A DNA stretch of 64,000 nucleotides from positions 682,001 to 746,000 of the forward strand of contig NZ_JACHMF010000001.1 in assembly GCF_014204895.1 (NCBI RefSeq), read 5' to 3'. The notes under the pieces are model-generated. The model had not been told where the DNA came from. It saw nothing but the letters and a program-made list of their open reading frames with translations, and made no database searches. The DNA comes from Paractinoplanes abujensis (GTDB lineage Bacteria > Actinomycetota > Actinomycetes > Mycobacteriales > Micromonosporaceae). The first letter of the stretch is position 1, and every line of letters begins with the position of its first letter. The position numbers and the translations under genes are program-made. Shown here one piece after another: positions 51,422 to 58,840 of this stretch.

Positions 51422-53277
51422 CAGCTGATCCCGCTGTCGGCCCGCCGCGCCGCGGAGAGGCGGTCGAGCTTGCGCAGCACCTCTTCGGCCACGGCGACAG
51501 CCACACCGGGCCGTTCCCGGCGCACGGCCCGCGCCCGCCGCAGCTCGGTGCCGATCCGTTCCAGCTCGATGCGCAGCGTCTCGCCGCGTGTCGTCGTGCC
51601 GTTGAGCAGCTCACGGTCGTACAGGTGGTCGGCCTCGCTGAGCAGGTCGGCCGCAATCTGGGTAAGCAGGGTGCTACGCAGCGGCGGGTTGTTGATCAGC
51701 CGCGCCGCCGCCACGAGACAGTCGACCACACGCTTCGTGTAATACCAGGACACCTCGCGGACCTCGTCGGGCAGGTATTTGTATGCTCCTGCCGCACGGT
51801 CCCACAGCCCGTGGTCATCGCCCTCGCGCAGCACCCGCTCCTGCAGGTGCGACCAGATCGCGTCGGCGAGGTCGAGCAGGCGGGAGCGAACGGGACCGTC
51901 ATCGACCATGTCGGCCAGGGTGAGCGCCCGCTTGAAGAGGGTGGGCGCGATGTCGGCGACCGTCCAGGCCAGCCGCGGGCCACCGTGACCCTCACTGCCT
52001 TCGAGCGGGAAGCGCAGGCCCGGGTGGTGGATTTTGACCGCGGCTTCGGGTTCTGTGGACCGCCGGGTGATTCGGCTGCGGTTGGCCAGTTCCTCAAGCA
52101 CCTCGGTCACGCGGCCCAGCTCCGTGGTGGCCGGCCGGACGGCCTGCATGTTCTGGATGACCACGCCCGTGACCAGCAGGCTGAAGTAGTCGAACTCGAT
52201 GCCGTCAGTGGTGCGCCAGGGCAGATCTTCAATCGGCCAGCGACCCGACCCGAATGTGGCGACGGCTGCCCAGTAGGACCGGGTGAGCTCGAAGCGCAGC
52301 TGCAACGACTGCGCAAGTCGGACTTGCTCGGCGTCGAGCAGGCCGAGCAGCCGGGTGCGTTCCGACGAGAGCGCCTGGACGGCGTCCATGGCCACGGTGG
52401 TGAAGTAGAGGTAAGGCGCGTTCTGCGCGGCGCCGGCACACTGCTCGCCGATCGAGGCCGACGTCTCGATTGTGGGTGCCTCCTGCACGACACCCCACGA
52501 CCAGCCGCACTCGAAGAGCCGATTCGGGTTGTCGAGTTCGTTGCCCTCGGCGGCGCCGGAACCGATCGTGACGTCGTCCCGCAAGCGGGCGTTGATCTCA
52601 CGGAGCGCCTCGCGCAGTTCGTCGACTACCTGGTGGCTGGGCCGTCGCTCCTGGTTGACCGTGCGTACCAGTTCCAGGCCGGCGAGGCTGTCGGCCGTGA
52701 AGACGTTGACCGCAAAACTGCGGAGCAGACCTGCCATCGCCGCCGTCAAGCGCAAGCTGGCCGCCTTCTCCAACTCGTCGACCTGCGTGAGCAATGACGC
52801 ACGGGTAACGACCTGCCGGAAGATCTTGGTGAAGCCGATCGTGGCCAGCATCAGCGTGACCGAGATGGAGAACGAGTCGACCACGTCGAGCTCGCGCTGC
52901 TCCTGCTTGATCTCGGCGCCCGGGCTCTCGTTCTCGTCGACCGAGAAATACGAGTCGCCGGAGAAGACGGGGGTACCGCCGGAATCGGTGTACCGGTCGA
53001 TGTAACTGCGCAGTGCCCGCAACAGCCGCTGCGGGATCTGCAGGTTGTCGCCGACCGTCCGCAACGTGTCGAGCACGTCGCTGGCGACCGCGTCAGGATT
53101 GTCGAGACGGAACAGCGGAATCTCGGTAGCCGGAGCCATGATGCACAACAGTTGCTCGGCGTCGCTGATCGAGTTGCTGCCGCTGCGCCCGCCTGGAAAC
53201 CACTCACCGTCGTGATAGGAAACCCGGGCTGTGGACCGCCAGATGTCGAGAAGCTGCTGGCGTGGTTGGATCTGCAT
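51421..53277 (-). CDS. SCO2524-like large conserved protein of unknown function
   Basis: A 618-residue, largely alpha-helical soluble protein that starts MQIQPRQQLLDIWRSTARVSYHDGEW, with DAEQLLCIMAPATEIPLFRLDNPD soon after; I recognise the SCO2524 family. The mid-region has VDSFSISVTLMLATIGF and a helical stretch RSFAVNVFTADSLAGLELV, and the C-terminus is highly charged (ELRRARAVRRERPGVAVAVAEEVLRKLDRL). No known enzymatic motif. An AGGA Shine-Dalgarno precedes the ATG. It begins 15 nt after the stop of the DAAO gene on the same strand, linking the SCO252x genes to the amino-acid genes. Its stop overlaps the P-loop gene start. Confidence 0.75.
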   Translation of the reverse strand: MQIQPRQQLLDIWRSTARVSYHDGEWFPGGRSGSNSISDAEQLLCIMAPATEIPLFRLDNPDAVASDVLDTLRTVGDNLQIPQRLLRALRSYIDRYTDSGGTPVFSGDSYFSVDENESPGAEIKQEQRELDVVDSFSISVTLMLATIGFTKIFRQVVTRASLLTQVDELEKAASLRLTAAMAGLLRSFAVNVFTADSLAGLELVRTVNQERRPSHQVVDELREALREINARLRDDVTIGSGAAEGNELDNPNRLFECGWSWGVVQEAPTIETSASIGEQCAGAAQNAPYLYFTTVAMDAVQALSSERTRLLGLLDAEQVRLAQSLQLRFELTRSYWAAVATFGSGRWPIEDLPWRTTDGIEFDYFSLLVTGVVIQNMQAVRPATTELGRVTEVLEELANRSRITRRSTEPEAAVKIHHPGLRFPLEGSEGHGGPRLAWTVADIAPTLFKRALTLADMVDDGPVRSRLLDLADAIWSHLQERVLREGDDHGLWDRAAGAYKYLPDEVREVSWYYTKRVVDCLVAAARLINNPPLRSTLLTQIAADLLSEADHLYDRELLNGTTTRGETLRIELERIGTELRRARAVRRERPGVAVAVAEEVLRKLDRLSAARRADSGIS

Positions 53278-53292
53278 CAGCCGTCCTGTCGG

Positions 53293-54282
53293 TCAGTCGG
53301 GGAGCGGGGTGACCAGGTCGAGCACTTCCGTTGCGCAACCCCAGGCGAGGCTCACGCCGGAGCCGCTGTGGCCGTAGTTGTGGATCACGTGACCGTCCTG
53401 CGTCGTGACCAATTCGAGTCTTACGGTGGGCCGGTGCGGCCGGATACCGACTCGATGCTCGAGAATTTCCGAGTGTCCTATCCTGGGGTCGATCTCGGCG
53501 CAGCGCCGCACTATTGCTTCGGCCGTCGTGGTATCGGGTTCGTAGCCGTCTGCGTCCGGTTCGGCGCAGCCGCCGAGGAGCAACACGTCGTCGCCCTGGG
53601 GCAGAAAGTACGTCGAGTCGTCTATTCCGCTGCTCTGTTCGATGAAGAACTCCGCGATTCCTGGGTTTCGCACCGCCACGAGCTGGCCGCGTATGGGTCG
53701 TACCGACGGATCCGGCACAAGGTCCCGAGCGCCATATCCACCGCAGTTGACCACGACCCGCGCCTCTGCCATGGCCTCGCTCAAGGTGGTGAGCCGTCGC
53801 CTCACCACCTCTGCGCCCAGCGACTGCAACTCTGCGCCCAGGAAAGCCAGATAGGCCGGCATATCGATGACTGGCGCCCGGTAGCGCCATCCGACTGCGA
53901 AGCCGGTGGGCAGCTCATCGCGCTCACACACTCGGAACTCGGGCAGATTTCGACTCCAGCCCGGGATCTCCACCAACGTCTGCGAGGCCTCGATGCCCGA
54001 CAGCATCCGGACGCCGGGTACGCCGTCGACGGCCATGCGGGCGAAGCGTCCTAGGGATTCCTCGGCCCACCGGCCGCGGTGGGGGTGCTCGGCGTAGAGC
54101 GGGTCCCAGATGGCTCCCGCCGCCGATGACGTGCGCGAGGGGCATCGGTCTGCGGCGTACACACGAACCTTCAGCCCGGACTTCGCCAGGCGCAAGGCGG
54201 TGGTGAGGCCGATCACGCCGGCGCCCACGACAACGACGTCGGCCGGTGATCCCGAATGCGGATCGCTGCTCGGGCCGATCAT
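53293..54282 (-). CDS. D-amino-acid-oxidase-like FAD protein, copy 2
   Basis: A 329-residue flavoprotein of the DAAO family. The FAD motif is VVVVGAGVIGLTTALRLAKSG (about 16-36). The substrate carboxylate-binding Arg lies in GIRPHRPTVRLE, and HVIHNYGHSGSGVSLAWGCA is the C-terminal FAD-binding motif. DAAO-type enzymes oxidise D-amino acids to imino acids plus H2O2. It is roughly 40-50 percent similar, by eye, to the other DAAO-like gene at 56202. Its ATG overlaps the preceding hydroxyacid-dehydrogenase-like stop (ATGA). The gene is in the middle of the operon and ends 15 nt before the SCO2524-like gene. Confidence 0.85.
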   Translation of the reverse strand: MIGPSSDPHSGSPADVVVVGAGVIGLTTALRLAKSGLKVRVYAADRCPSRTSSAAGAIWDPLYAEHPHRGRWAEESLGRFARMAVDGVPGVRMLSGIEASQTLVEIPGWSRNLPEFRVCERDELPTGFAVGWRYRAPVIDMPAYLAFLGAELQSLGAEVVRRRLTTLSEAMAEARVVVNCGGYGARDLVPDPSVRPIRGQLVAVRNPGIAEFFIEQSSGIDDSTYFLPQGDDVLLLGGCAEPDADGYEPDTTTAEAIVRRCAEIDPRIGHSEILEHRVGIRPHRPTVRLELVTTQDGHVIHNYGHSGSGVSLAWGCATEVLDLVTPLPD

Positions 54283-55250
54283 GGCTGAGCTCTTCGCTCG
54301 CGATGATCAGGGTTGTTCACCAGAGGCGATCCGAGACCGTCGAGCACGTCGCACACTGCCTGGGCGGCAGCCGAACTCGATCGAAGGTTCGCTTCGTGTG
54401 TGCGGTAAGCCGTTGAGACCGAGGCGACGAACCGGTGCGGGTCGAGACTCTCCAAGTGTTTCCACTCGGGCCCCTTGCCGAGACCGTCGAACGCGGCTTT
54501 GATGCGTCCTGCCTCGATCGCCTCGGCCAGCGCCGAGGGGTCAACGAGACGCGGATGGCCCGTATTGACCAGCATGGCCCCCGTACGCATACCACCCAGT
54601 TCAAGGGCGCCCAACAACGGCGGTTCCCCCTCGGCCGGTCCGGGCCGGTGCAGGCAGATGGCGTCGGACTCCGAAATAAGCTCCTCGATGCTGACATGAC
54701 GCATTCCGAGGGCAGCCTCGAGTGGCTCGTTGCGGCGAGGCGCTGCGTAGATGACGCGCATGCCGAATCCCAGGGCAGCAGTCCGGGCTACCCGTGAACC
54801 GATCCGGCCGGCGCCCACGATGCCGAGAGTCCGGCCACCGAGCTCATCGCCCAGCGGCCCGGGCGGCAGGGGCCGGGCGAGAGTCAGAAGGAGACGGATG
54901 GTGTGCTCGGCCACCGCCGTCGCATTCGTTCCGGGAGTGTTCGCAAATGCTATGCCGAGCTCGAAGGCGCGTTGCCAACCCGGAACGTGGGCCCGGAAAT
55001 CGGTGCCCAGGAAGGCGACAGCTTCCAACGCCGTGGCTTGCTCGAAGTGTTCGGTTGTGGGTACTTCCTCGCCGCCGATCAGATATCCGCGGATTCCGAT
55101 CAAAGCGGCGTGCAGCTCTTCGGGGTTGAGCGCGTGATCCGGGACCAGACGTACCTCGTAGTGTCTTTCCTCGATCATCGTGAGGACGCTGGAGGGGGTG
55201 CTGTCCCCGGTCACAAGTATCTTGCCGGAAGATCGGTGGGTGAACACCAT
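54279..55250 (-). CDS. D-2-hydroxyacid dehydrogenase-like protein with altered active site
   Basis: A 323-residue protein of the phosphoglycerate dehydrogenase / D-isomer-specific 2-hydroxyacid dehydrogenase fold. The Rossmann motif is GIVGAGRIGSRVARTAALGFG (about 145-165) and the substrate-domain segment is FLGTDFRAHVPGW, followed by NTPGTNATAVAEHTIRLLL. At the usual catalytic positions the protein departs from the family: the Arg of N-T-x-R-G is replaced by His (NTGHPRLVD), the Glu of A-x-D-V-F-x-x-E-P is missing (AFDGLGKGPEW), and the T-P-H motif is SVSTAYRTH. It may be inactive, moonlight or have a new chemistry. It lies between the methyltransferase-fold gene (12-nt gap) and the second DAAO gene (ATGA overlap). 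Confidence 0.78.
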   Translation of the reverse strand: MVFTHRSSGKILVTGDSTPSSVLTMIEERHYEVRLVPDHALNPEELHAALIGIRGYLIGGEEVPTTEHFEQATALEAVAFLGTDFRAHVPGWQRAFELGIAFANTPGTNATAVAEHTIRLLLTLARPLPPGPLGDELGGRTLGIVGAGRIGSRVARTAALGFGMRVIYAAPRRNEPLEAALGMRHVSIEELISESDAICLHRPGPAEGEPPLLGALELGGMRTGAMLVNTGHPRLVDPSALAEAIEAGRIKAAFDGLGKGPEWKHLESLDPHRFVASVSTAYRTHEANLRSSSAAAQAVCDVLDGLGSPLVNNPDHRERRAQP

Positions 55251-55262
55251 GAACTCCGTTCT

Positions 55263-56195
55263 TCAGCGGACGCGGTACGAGATCAGGGTGAAGGTGCCGC
55301 GTGCTGAAAAGGCTTCGTACCGGTCGATCCCAGGTGTGTGCAGAGCAGGGCTTAAGTGTTGCTGGATCGCATCCACAAGCGGGCCGGTGGAGTCCGCCTG
55401 AACGTCGTCGGGTTCGTGCTCGATGACCAGTCGTCCGTGGTGCACATGCTCGGTCAGCCGGCGCAACATCCCGACGGTCAGCTCCGTGAAGGGACGCGGC
55501 GCGGAGCCGGTCGGCTGGCCTACCATCGCTCCGACACGCTCGAGCACAGCCGATGCCGCCGTGCGCACCTCGGCCGGGGCGGTCACAGTAGGAGATGTCG
55601 GGCCAAACGGCGGCGACGTGTAGACGAGCGCAGGCGTCGCTGCCGGGTTCAATGCGCGCCACGCTTGCGGATCGGTCGCATCCCCGCATACCACGCGAAC
55701 GGTCGATGATCTGGGTGGTGCGATCTCCAGATCGGTCGCGAACATGGAGGCATGCGCCGTCCGGCCGTGGGCAGCCCGGACAGCGGCCAGTACGGCCAGC
55801 GCTGACACCACGACCGCGTCGGCCGGATCGATCCGATCGGCGATGTCCGTCAACGCCGAGGTCAGCCAGCCCGTTTGGCCGGCGGCAGCGAGCGGCGGCA
55901 ACAGCGGAACGTGCCGGAATTGCGCCGTCGCTTTGGCCAGGGTCACGCAGGCGAGCAGGGGATCGCGCTCGATACCGAAGAAGTCGAGCCCGAGTATTCG
56001 TGCGGCCGCCGCAGTGCTGCCACCACCACAGAAAGGATCGATGACCACGGCCGGTCCGGCGGTGCGGAGCTTGCTCAGGATGTCCGCTGTGGTCCGGGCG
56101 TTGGAGGCGTTCTTGGCCTGAAACCAGCGGTCCACCGGCTCGGACGGGTCGGGGTCGTAACCCCTGCTGTCGATCTGGGTGTTGAGTGTGCTCAT
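55263..56195 (-). CDS. Amino-methyltransferase-fold protein (DNA/RNA N-methylase-like)
   Basis: A 310-residue protein with hallmarks of SAM-dependent amino-methyltransferases: motif I DPFCGGGSTAAAA (about 53-65), motif II GIERDP, and motif IV TSPPFGPTSP (about residue 183), the order I then IV seen in the gamma class and in tRNA G10-type enzymes. The N-terminal stretch DRWFQAKNASNARTTADILSKL also fits that group. It has no target-recognition domain, no endonuclease partner and no RNA-binding THUMP, so the substrate is not obvious; small molecule, tRNA or DNA are all possible. It lies between the two DAAO-like genes' cluster members with 6-12 nt gaps, so it is part of the operon. It does not look like the SCO2525-type methyltransferase that accompanies SCO2521-2524 in Streptomyces. 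Confidence 0.75.
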   Translation of the reverse strand: MSTLNTQIDSRGYDPDPSEPVDRWFQAKNASNARTTADILSKLRTAGPAVVIDPFCGGGSTAAAARILGLDFFGIERDPLLACVTLAKATAQFRHVPLLPPLAAAGQTGWLTSALTDIADRIDPADAVVVSALAVLAAVRAAHGRTAHASMFATDLEIAPPRSSTVRVVCGDATDPQAWRALNPAATPALVYTSPPFGPTSPTVTAPAEVRTAASAVLERVGAMVGQPTGSAPRPFTELTVGMLRRLTEHVHHGRLVIEHEPDDVQADSTGPLVDAIQQHLSPALHTPGIDRYEAFSARGTFTLISYRVR

Positions 56196-56201
56196 CTCGA
56201 C

Positions 56202-57149
56202 CTATCCGAGCAGGGCGGTGACATCGCGCGCGCATCCCCAGGAAAGGGTCACGCCGGATCCACCGTGTCCGTAGTTGTGAATGACGACCGTGTCGTCGTG
56301 AACCTCTCGCTCCAACCGGACTTGCGATCGAACCGGTCGCAGCGCGGACTGCTGGTGGAGCGTCCGAGCCTGCTCCAGCCTGGGCTCGATCGCCGCGCAC
56401 CGGGCGCGGATGCGGGCCGCCATGTCGGCAACTGCTTGCCGGCTGTCCGGCTCCTCGTCGAGGAGGCAGCCGCCGAGGATCACGTGGTCGGAGTGGGCGA
56501 TGTAGTAGGTGGGCTCGGCATCTTCCGGATAGTCGGAGAAGAAGCCTGGTTCGATGCCCGGATTTTCTACCTGGACGAGGAGTCCCCAGCTTGCCGTCAC
56601 CTCGGGATCGGGCACCAGGCGACGGGCGCCCAGCCCCGCGCAATTGATGACCGCGTCGGCCTCGGCCATCGCCTCGCGTATGCCGCGGAGCGGGCGGGTG
56701 AGCATTTCGGTCCGCACCTTGAGGTCGTTCAGTCTCTGTTGGAGATATCGCAGGTAGACCGGCATCTCAAAGATGGGCGCTGAATACGTCCAGCCGGCCA
56801 CGAAACCGTCCGGGATCCGCTCCGGAGCCAGGACGGCGTAGCCCGGCAAGTTGTGCAGCCAGGCCGGTGGCGACATCTCGATCCGGGACGCCTCGTATCC
56901 GCCCACGAACTGGACGCCTGCGTCCGCGCCCAGCGATCCTACTTCGCGCAGAGTCAGCAGACTCCACCGAAGCACCCGGTCGTCGGAGACCAGATAGGGC
57001 CCCCACAACGCCCCCGCCCTCGCCGACGTCGTCTCGCTGGGGCGGTGGGCCGTGAGAACCGTGACGCTGCAACCGGCCTCGGCGAGAGAAAGCGCGGTTG
57101 TCATGCCGACGACTCCGGATCCGATGACCACAACGTCGGCGCTCGCCAT
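56202..57149 (-). CDS. D-amino-acid-oxidase-like FAD protein, copy 1
   Basis: A 315-residue DAAO-family flavoprotein, beginning VVVIGSGVVGMTTALSLAEAG. The conserved SARAGALWGPY segment, the carboxylate-binding Arg in ALRPVRSQVRLE and the C-terminal VVIHNYGHGGSGVTLSWGCA are all present. Compared with the copy at 53293 the substrate loop is different (PTYYIAHSD against STYFLPQGD), suggesting a distinct substrate. It follows the aminotransferase gene by 9 nt with an AAGGTGG Shine-Dalgarno and precedes the methyltransferase-fold gene by 6 nt. Confidence 0.85.
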   Translation of the reverse strand: MASADVVVIGSGVVGMTTALSLAEAGCSVTVLTAHRPSETTSARAGALWGPYLVSDDRVLRWSLLTLREVGSLGADAGVQFVGGYEASRIEMSPPAWLHNLPGYAVLAPERIPDGFVAGWTYSAPIFEMPVYLRYLQQRLNDLKVRTEMLTRPLRGIREAMAEADAVINCAGLGARRLVPDPEVTASWGLLVQVENPGIEPGFFSDYPEDAEPTYYIAHSDHVILGGCLLDEEPDSRQAVADMAARIRARCAAIEPRLEQARTLHQQSALRPVRSQVRLEREVHDDTVVIHNYGHGGSGVTLSWGCARDVTALLG

Positions 57150-57158
57150 GCGTCCACC

Positions 57159-58331
57159 TTAGTCACGCCGATTACGCAGAGGAAGACGACGATGGACGTT
57201 GCGTGTTCGGCTGAGGGACTCGACGAAGAGGTCGATGCCGCGGGCGAAGTAGGCGGGATCGCGCATCAGTGCGAGACGGACGAAAGTGCCTGTCTCGAGG
57301 GACTCCCCGGCCCAGAAGAACTGATCTCCGTTGAGCACCTCCAGCTGCCGGGCCCGGCACTCCTCGAGGAGCGTGTCTCGGCCCGTGGGCAGCCTCAGCC
57401 ACTCCACACTCAGCGCAGGATTACGGTCTCGCCGCCGCGGATCCTGGCCGATGGAACCCACCTGCGCCTCGATGGCGTTGTCGAAGTAGGCCCGATTCTT
57501 GAGAATGATCTTCCGGGCACGTTCGAGTTCGTTGTCGGGCCGGCTCGGATCCAGCATGACGGTGAGTGCTCGGAGCCCTAGTTCCGAGACGTTCAGCAGG
57601 TATTGCGTGTGGATGGCGCGAATCGGCTCGCTCAGACGGCGAGTGACGCCGATGACCGCCGCTTTGACATCTGCGAAGGCGAGCGCCTTGCCCGTGTCGT
57701 CGATGGTGATGAGGTCGGCACCTTGCTCCTCGGCCGCTCGGACGAGGTCCCAGCGCATCGTGTCGTCACACCAGCGAAAGGCGGTGTCCACGACCAGGAG
57801 GACATCGCGGGCGGCGGCCCAGCCGATCAGCTCCTCCAACGACGCCCGGGTCGGGCAGCGTCCGGTGGGGTTGTTCGGGGCGACCAGGACCAGGGCTCCC
57901 AGTCCGTTCAGATCCAGCCGGGCGAGGTCGACCGTCGGTGTCAGGTCTCGCTCGTCAATCGGAATCGGCTTGATGTCCAGCGTGCGCAGGAGCCCCGGAA
58001 TGTTGTCGAAGGTGGGGCAGACGACGCCGACCGGCCGGTCCATCCTCCTCAGGTGACTGGCGACGGCGGACATCGCGACCGAGGACGCATAGGTCACGAA
58101 GGTCCGGCCGTCCGGATACTCCTGTCCGGTGTGATGGGTCAGCGCGCGGAGAAACTGCCGCTCGGCCTCGGGGTAGTCCGGCCGGGTCCCGGCTAGTGCC
58201 CTCTCGACCGCAGTCCTGATGCCGGCCTGGCTTTCGGCCGAGAGAGTTTGATGCGCGTGCCCGTCCGAAAGGTTGATCACACGTGGGTCGAGGGCGCGGA
58301 GTTCCAGTTCGGTGAGATTGCGGGCGGTCAT
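57159..58331 (-). CDS. PLP-dependent aminotransferase, class I/II fold
   Basis: A 390-residue fold-type-I PLP enzyme. The N-terminal segment is RVINLSDGHAHQTLS, the A-P-N-N-P-T-G motif is at about residue 155, VDTAFRWCDD holds the Asp that binds the pyridine nitrogen, and TIDDTGKALAFADVKAAVI contains the candidate Schiff-base Lys. It resembles histidinol-phosphate/aspartate-type aminotransferases found in biosynthetic clusters. I chose ATG 58331, with GGAGGAG three nucleotides upstream; the longer GTG start at 58343 would place that site inside the gene. It follows the small membrane protein gene by 12 nt and probably supplies or consumes an amino acid handled by the DAAO-like enzymes. Confidence 0.82.
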   Translation of the reverse strand: MTARNLTELELRALDPRVINLSDGHAHQTLSAESQAGIRTAVERALAGTRPDYPEAERQFLRALTHHTGQEYPDGRTFVTYASSVAMSAVASHLRRMDRPVGVVCPTFDNIPGLLRTLDIKPIPIDERDLTPTVDLARLDLNGLGALVLVAPNNPTGRCPTRASLEELIGWAAARDVLLVVDTAFRWCDDTMRWDLVRAAEEQGADLITIDDTGKALAFADVKAAVIGVTRRLSEPIRAIHTQYLLNVSELGLRALTVMLDPSRPDNELERARKIILKNRAYFDNAIEAQVGSIGQDPRRRDRNPALSVEWLRLPTGRDTLLEECRARQLEVLNGDQFFWAGESLETGTFVRLALMRDPAYFARGIDLFVESLSRTRNVHRRLPLRNRRD

Positions 58332-58343
58332 TTTCTCCTCCAC

Positions 58344-58622
58344 TCAAAGTGCCTGCTGATCGTTCGGTTCGTTGTCGAAGCGGCGGCCGGGCCGATGATA
58401 TGAAACGCCGATGCGGGCGGCCGTGAATGCCAGCGAAAGCAGCGGCGCGAAGGTGGTCAGGAGTGCGAAGTCGTCAAGAAAATAACTGGGAACGGCGACG
58501 ACCAGCGAGAGGGTCTGCATCAATTCGATGATCAGCGCCAGCGCGTTGTTCCCGTGTTGACAGTGGCACTCGAACTCTCCAGGCGAATGCCGGCCGCCGG
58601 CGAACTTCCTGAATCGCCGCAT
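58344..58622 (-). CDS. Small two-helix membrane protein, first gene of the operon
   Basis: A 92-residue protein starting MRRFRKFAGGRHSPGEFECHCQ. ATG 58622 is preceded by GGAGGAA with correct spacing, whereas a longer frame from 58706 has no such site. Two hydrophobic helices (about 28-50 and 54-75: ALALIIELMQTLSLVVAV, FALLTTFAPLLSLAFTA) follow a C-H-C motif and end in an Arg/Asp-rich tail. I do not recognise a family. It lies directly upstream of the aminotransferase and is divergent from the XRE-type regulator, so it is the likely first gene of the operon. Confidence 0.65.
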   Translation of the reverse strand: MRRFRKFAGGRHSPGEFECHCQHGNNALALIIELMQTLSLVVAVPSYFLDDFALLTTFAPLLSLAFTAARIGVSYHRPGRRFDNEPNDQQAL

Positions 58623-58703
58623 GACATTCCTCCATCTCGCTTCCGTTATTGCGGCCAGCATGAGGACTGTTCGTGCCTCCAGGAAAGCGGGCGACTCGGC
58701 CTT

Positions 58704-58748
58704 CACGCAATGCGTGCACCGCGCTCTGCACGTGTCGCGTGCAGAGCG
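58704..58748. promoter_or_regulatory. Two palindromes in the divergent operon/regulator intergenic region
   Basis: CACGCA-A-TGCGTG (58704-58716) is a perfect 13-bp palindrome. CGCTCTGCACG (58722-58732) and CGTGCAGAGCG (58738-58748) are an 11-bp perfect inverted repeat with a 5-nt loop. They lie in the 218-bp region between the operon start (58622) and the XRE-type regulator (58841), which also has repeated CCGTTGA boxes (about 58812-58826). These are good candidates for the regulator's operators, or for transcript hairpins. Confidence 0.6.
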
Positions 58749-58840
58749 GTCGCCGGTGGTCGACGGGCTGCCCGGAGCGGAGCTAGCCTGCAGCTAGTCC
58801 GGCGCTTCGGGCCGTTGACCGTTGACCTCGGGAGACGACA

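Noticed and set aside
55263..56195. A restriction-modification system
   Set aside because: The methylase-like protein has no neighbouring endonuclease or specificity gene; its operon encodes amino-acid enzymes instead.
54844..56643. A 599-codon minus-strand frame overlapping the methyltransferase, hydroxyacid dehydrogenase and DAAO genes
   Set aside because: It runs in another frame of three tightly packed genes with matching families; the product is Arg/Pro/His-rich.
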